DNA of 64,000 nucleotides from contig NC_017735.1 of NCBI RefSeq assembly GCF_000259275.1, forward strand, positions 620,001 to 684,000. Direction: 5' to 3'. Source of the stretch: Helicobacter cetorum MIT 99-5656. GTDB taxonomy: Bacteria > Campylobacterota > Campylobacteria > Campylobacterales > Helicobacteraceae. The number at the start of each line of letters is the position of its first letter. Position 1 is the first letter of the stretch. A program made the translations under genes and the position numbers. Below the pieces are notes generated by a model, which saw only the letters and a list, made by a program, of their open reading frames with translations, did no database searches and was not told the origin of the DNA. Of the stretch, positions 62,653 through 64,000 are shown piece by piece.

Positions 62653-64000
62653 ATGCTCAAACGAACTCTTTTAATTCTCGCTCCTATTATGGGTGCGTTA
62701 TTCTTGTATTTTGTAGGTGTGCCTAGCGGTCTAAACCCTAACGCATGGCTTTATTTTTGTATTTTCATAGGCATGATTGTAGGACTGATTTTAGAGCCTG
62801 TGCCAGCTGGTTTGGTGGCATTAAGTGCATTAATGGTGTGTGTAGCCTTAAAAATCGGAGCTAGTAGTGGAATAGTGAATGCTAATAAAGCTATTTCTTG
62901 GGGCTTAAGTGGGTATGCAAACAAAACGGTGTGGCTTGTGTTTGTCGCTTTTATTTTAGGCTTAGGGTATGAAAAAAGCTTGTTAGGAAAACGAATCGCA
63001 CTTTTACTGATTAGATTCTTAGGTCAAACCCCCTTAGGTTTAGGCTATGCGATTACTTTAAGCGAATTGTGTTTAGCCCCTTTTATTCCTAGCAATTCCG
63101 CTAGAAGTGGGGGCATACTCTATCCTATAATCTCTTCTATTCCGCCCTTAATGGGTTCAACACCTAATGATAATCCTACAAAAATCGGTGCGTATTTGAT
63201 GTGGGTTGCTTTGGCTTCAACTTGTATCACTTCATCAATGTTTTTAACCGCACTAGCCCCTAACCCACTAGCTATGGAGATTGCAACCAAAATGGGCGTG
63301 AATGAAATCTCATGGCTTTCATGGTTTCTAGCTTTCTTACCTTGTGGAATTATTTTACTCTTGCTTGTGCCATTACTTGCTTATAAAACCTGCACCCCCA
63401 CCTTAAAAGGCTCTAAAGAAGTGAGTTTATGGGCTAAACAAGAATTAGAAAAAATGAAAGGTTTTTCTTTAAAAGAAATTTTAATGCTAAATCTTACTTT
63501 ACTAGCCTTGCTTGGCTGGATTTTTTCTAAAACTTTAGGCTTACATGCAAGCACTGTTGCTTTAATCATCATGCTTTTAATGGCTTTTGTGAAAATCATC
63601 AGCTATGAAGATATTATCAAAAATAAAAGTGCTTTCAACATTTTCTTATTGCTTGGGGCCTTACTCACTATGGCTAGTGGGCTTAAAAATGTGGGCTTTT
63701 TAGATTATATGGGAAATTTCTCTAAAGAATTACTCCAACAAGCTAATTTAGAGCCTTTTGTAGCGGTATTGATTATTGTAGCTCTCTTTTATGTATCACA
63801 TTATTTCTTTGCGAGCATTACCGCTCATGTGAGTGCTTTATTCGCCCTTTTTGTAGGAATAGGCGCAAATGTTGAAGGGGTGAATTTACAAGAATTGAGC
63901 TTGTTTTTAATGCTAACTTTAGGAATTATGGGTATTTTAACGCCCTATGGCACAGGTCCATCAACCATCTATTATGGAAGTGGGTATATTAAGAGCAAGG
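62653..64000 (+). CDS. DASS-family dicarboxylate/tricarboxylate transporter, N-terminal 449 residues (runs off the window)
   Basis: Divalent anion:Na+ symporter-type inner-membrane transporter. About ten spans are visible, starting MLKRTLLILAPIMGALFLYF. The signature CLAPFIPSNSARSGGILYPI (SNT-like helix hairpin) and the second repeat TPYGTGPSTIYYGSGYI mark the SLC13 family. The H. pylori equivalent (HP0143, recalled) is annotated as citrate/2-oxoglutarate/malate translocator; the substrate is not shown by sequence. AAAGGCTTAGGT precedes the ATG. Divergent from ccoN. The last part is outside the window. Confidence 0.9.
   Translation, partial: MLKRTLLILAPIMGALFLYFVGVPSGLNPNAWLYFCIFIGMIVGLILEPVPAGLVALSALMVCVALKIGASSGIVNANKAISWGLSGYANKTVWLVFVAFILGLGYEKSLLGKRIALLLIRFLGQTPLGLGYAITLSELCLAPFIPSNSARSGGILYPIISSIPPLMGSTPNDNPTKIGAYLMWVALASTCITSSMFLTALAPNPLAMEIATKMGVNEISWLSWFLAFLPCGIILLLLVPLLAYKTCTPTLKGSKEVSLWAKQELEKMKGFSLKEILMLNLTLLALLGWIFSKTLGLHASTVALIIMLLMAFVKIISYEDIIKNKSAFNIFLLLGALLTMASGLKNVGFLDYMGNFSKELLQQANLEPFVAVLIIVALFYVSHYFFASITAHVSALFALFVGIGANVEGVNLQELSLFLMLTLGIMGILTPYGTGPSTIYYGSGYIKSK

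Overview
The window is chromosomal DNA of a gastric Helicobacter close to H. pylori. The evidence is gene order as well as protein character. From memory of H. pylori 26695, one block matches HP1201 to HP1218 (rplA, rplK, nusG, secE, rpmG, tuf, tRNAs, wzk, HAD gene; then atpE, pnp, lptD, purD). A second matches HP0185 down to HP0143 (SPOR protein, glyA, lysS, lnt, pseI, efp, fba, fliR, moeA, prfB, cheZ, arsRS, hemB, hcp, aroK, eno, recA, cco operon, DASS transporter). The two blocks are joined by about 8.6 kb of accessory DNA (17.05-25.7 kb), so this is not H. pylori 26695 order. Large outer membrane proteins with a zinc-peptidase motif make a non-pylori gastric species (for example H. cetorum) my best guess; this is inference.

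Layout. 1-3.7 kb: ribosomal protein, transcription and EF-Tu genes with five tRNAs, all on the minus strand. 3.8-7.0 kb: the O-antigen flippase gene wzk, a HAD hydrolase gene split by a C7 tract, and a secreted DUF1104 protein. 7.0-9.3 kb: a 746-residue outer membrane protein (OMP) with HEXXH. 9.4-17.1 kb: two tRNA-Leu genes, then atpE, pnp, a phosphoribosyltransferase-like gene, lptD, an RDD membrane protein and purD. 17.1-25.6 kb: orphan small ORFs, a full IS605-type element, a four-gene integrase operon of unknown function, about 0.84 kb of non-coding DNA, and a second HEXXH OMP switched off by a 5' CT-repeat tract. 25.7-64 kb: housekeeping genes, including a pseudaminic acid synthase, flagellar and chemotaxis genes, the acid-response system ArsRS with its C13 tract, a decayed OMP pseudogene with collagen-like triplets, and the complete cbb3 oxidase operon followed by four small membrane-protein genes linked by overlaps or short gaps.

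The most noteworthy part is the accessory block. The two OMP genes are paralogues with the same architecture: signal peptide, low-complexity linker, HEXXH domain and a Helicobacter OMP barrel ending in Phe. They share upstream leaders and a decayed piece of downstream DNA. Paralogue 2 has the strict metzincin spacing HExxHxxGxxH and a (CT)9 tract that leaves its ATG out of frame. Paralogue 1 has lost the repeat and starts from an ATGA overlap with a 12-residue upstream ORF. Between them lies the compact operon int / 45-residue membrane peptide / 372-residue protein / 86-residue protein, preceded by a palindrome at its likely promoter. It is the best candidate for an undescribed mobile system.
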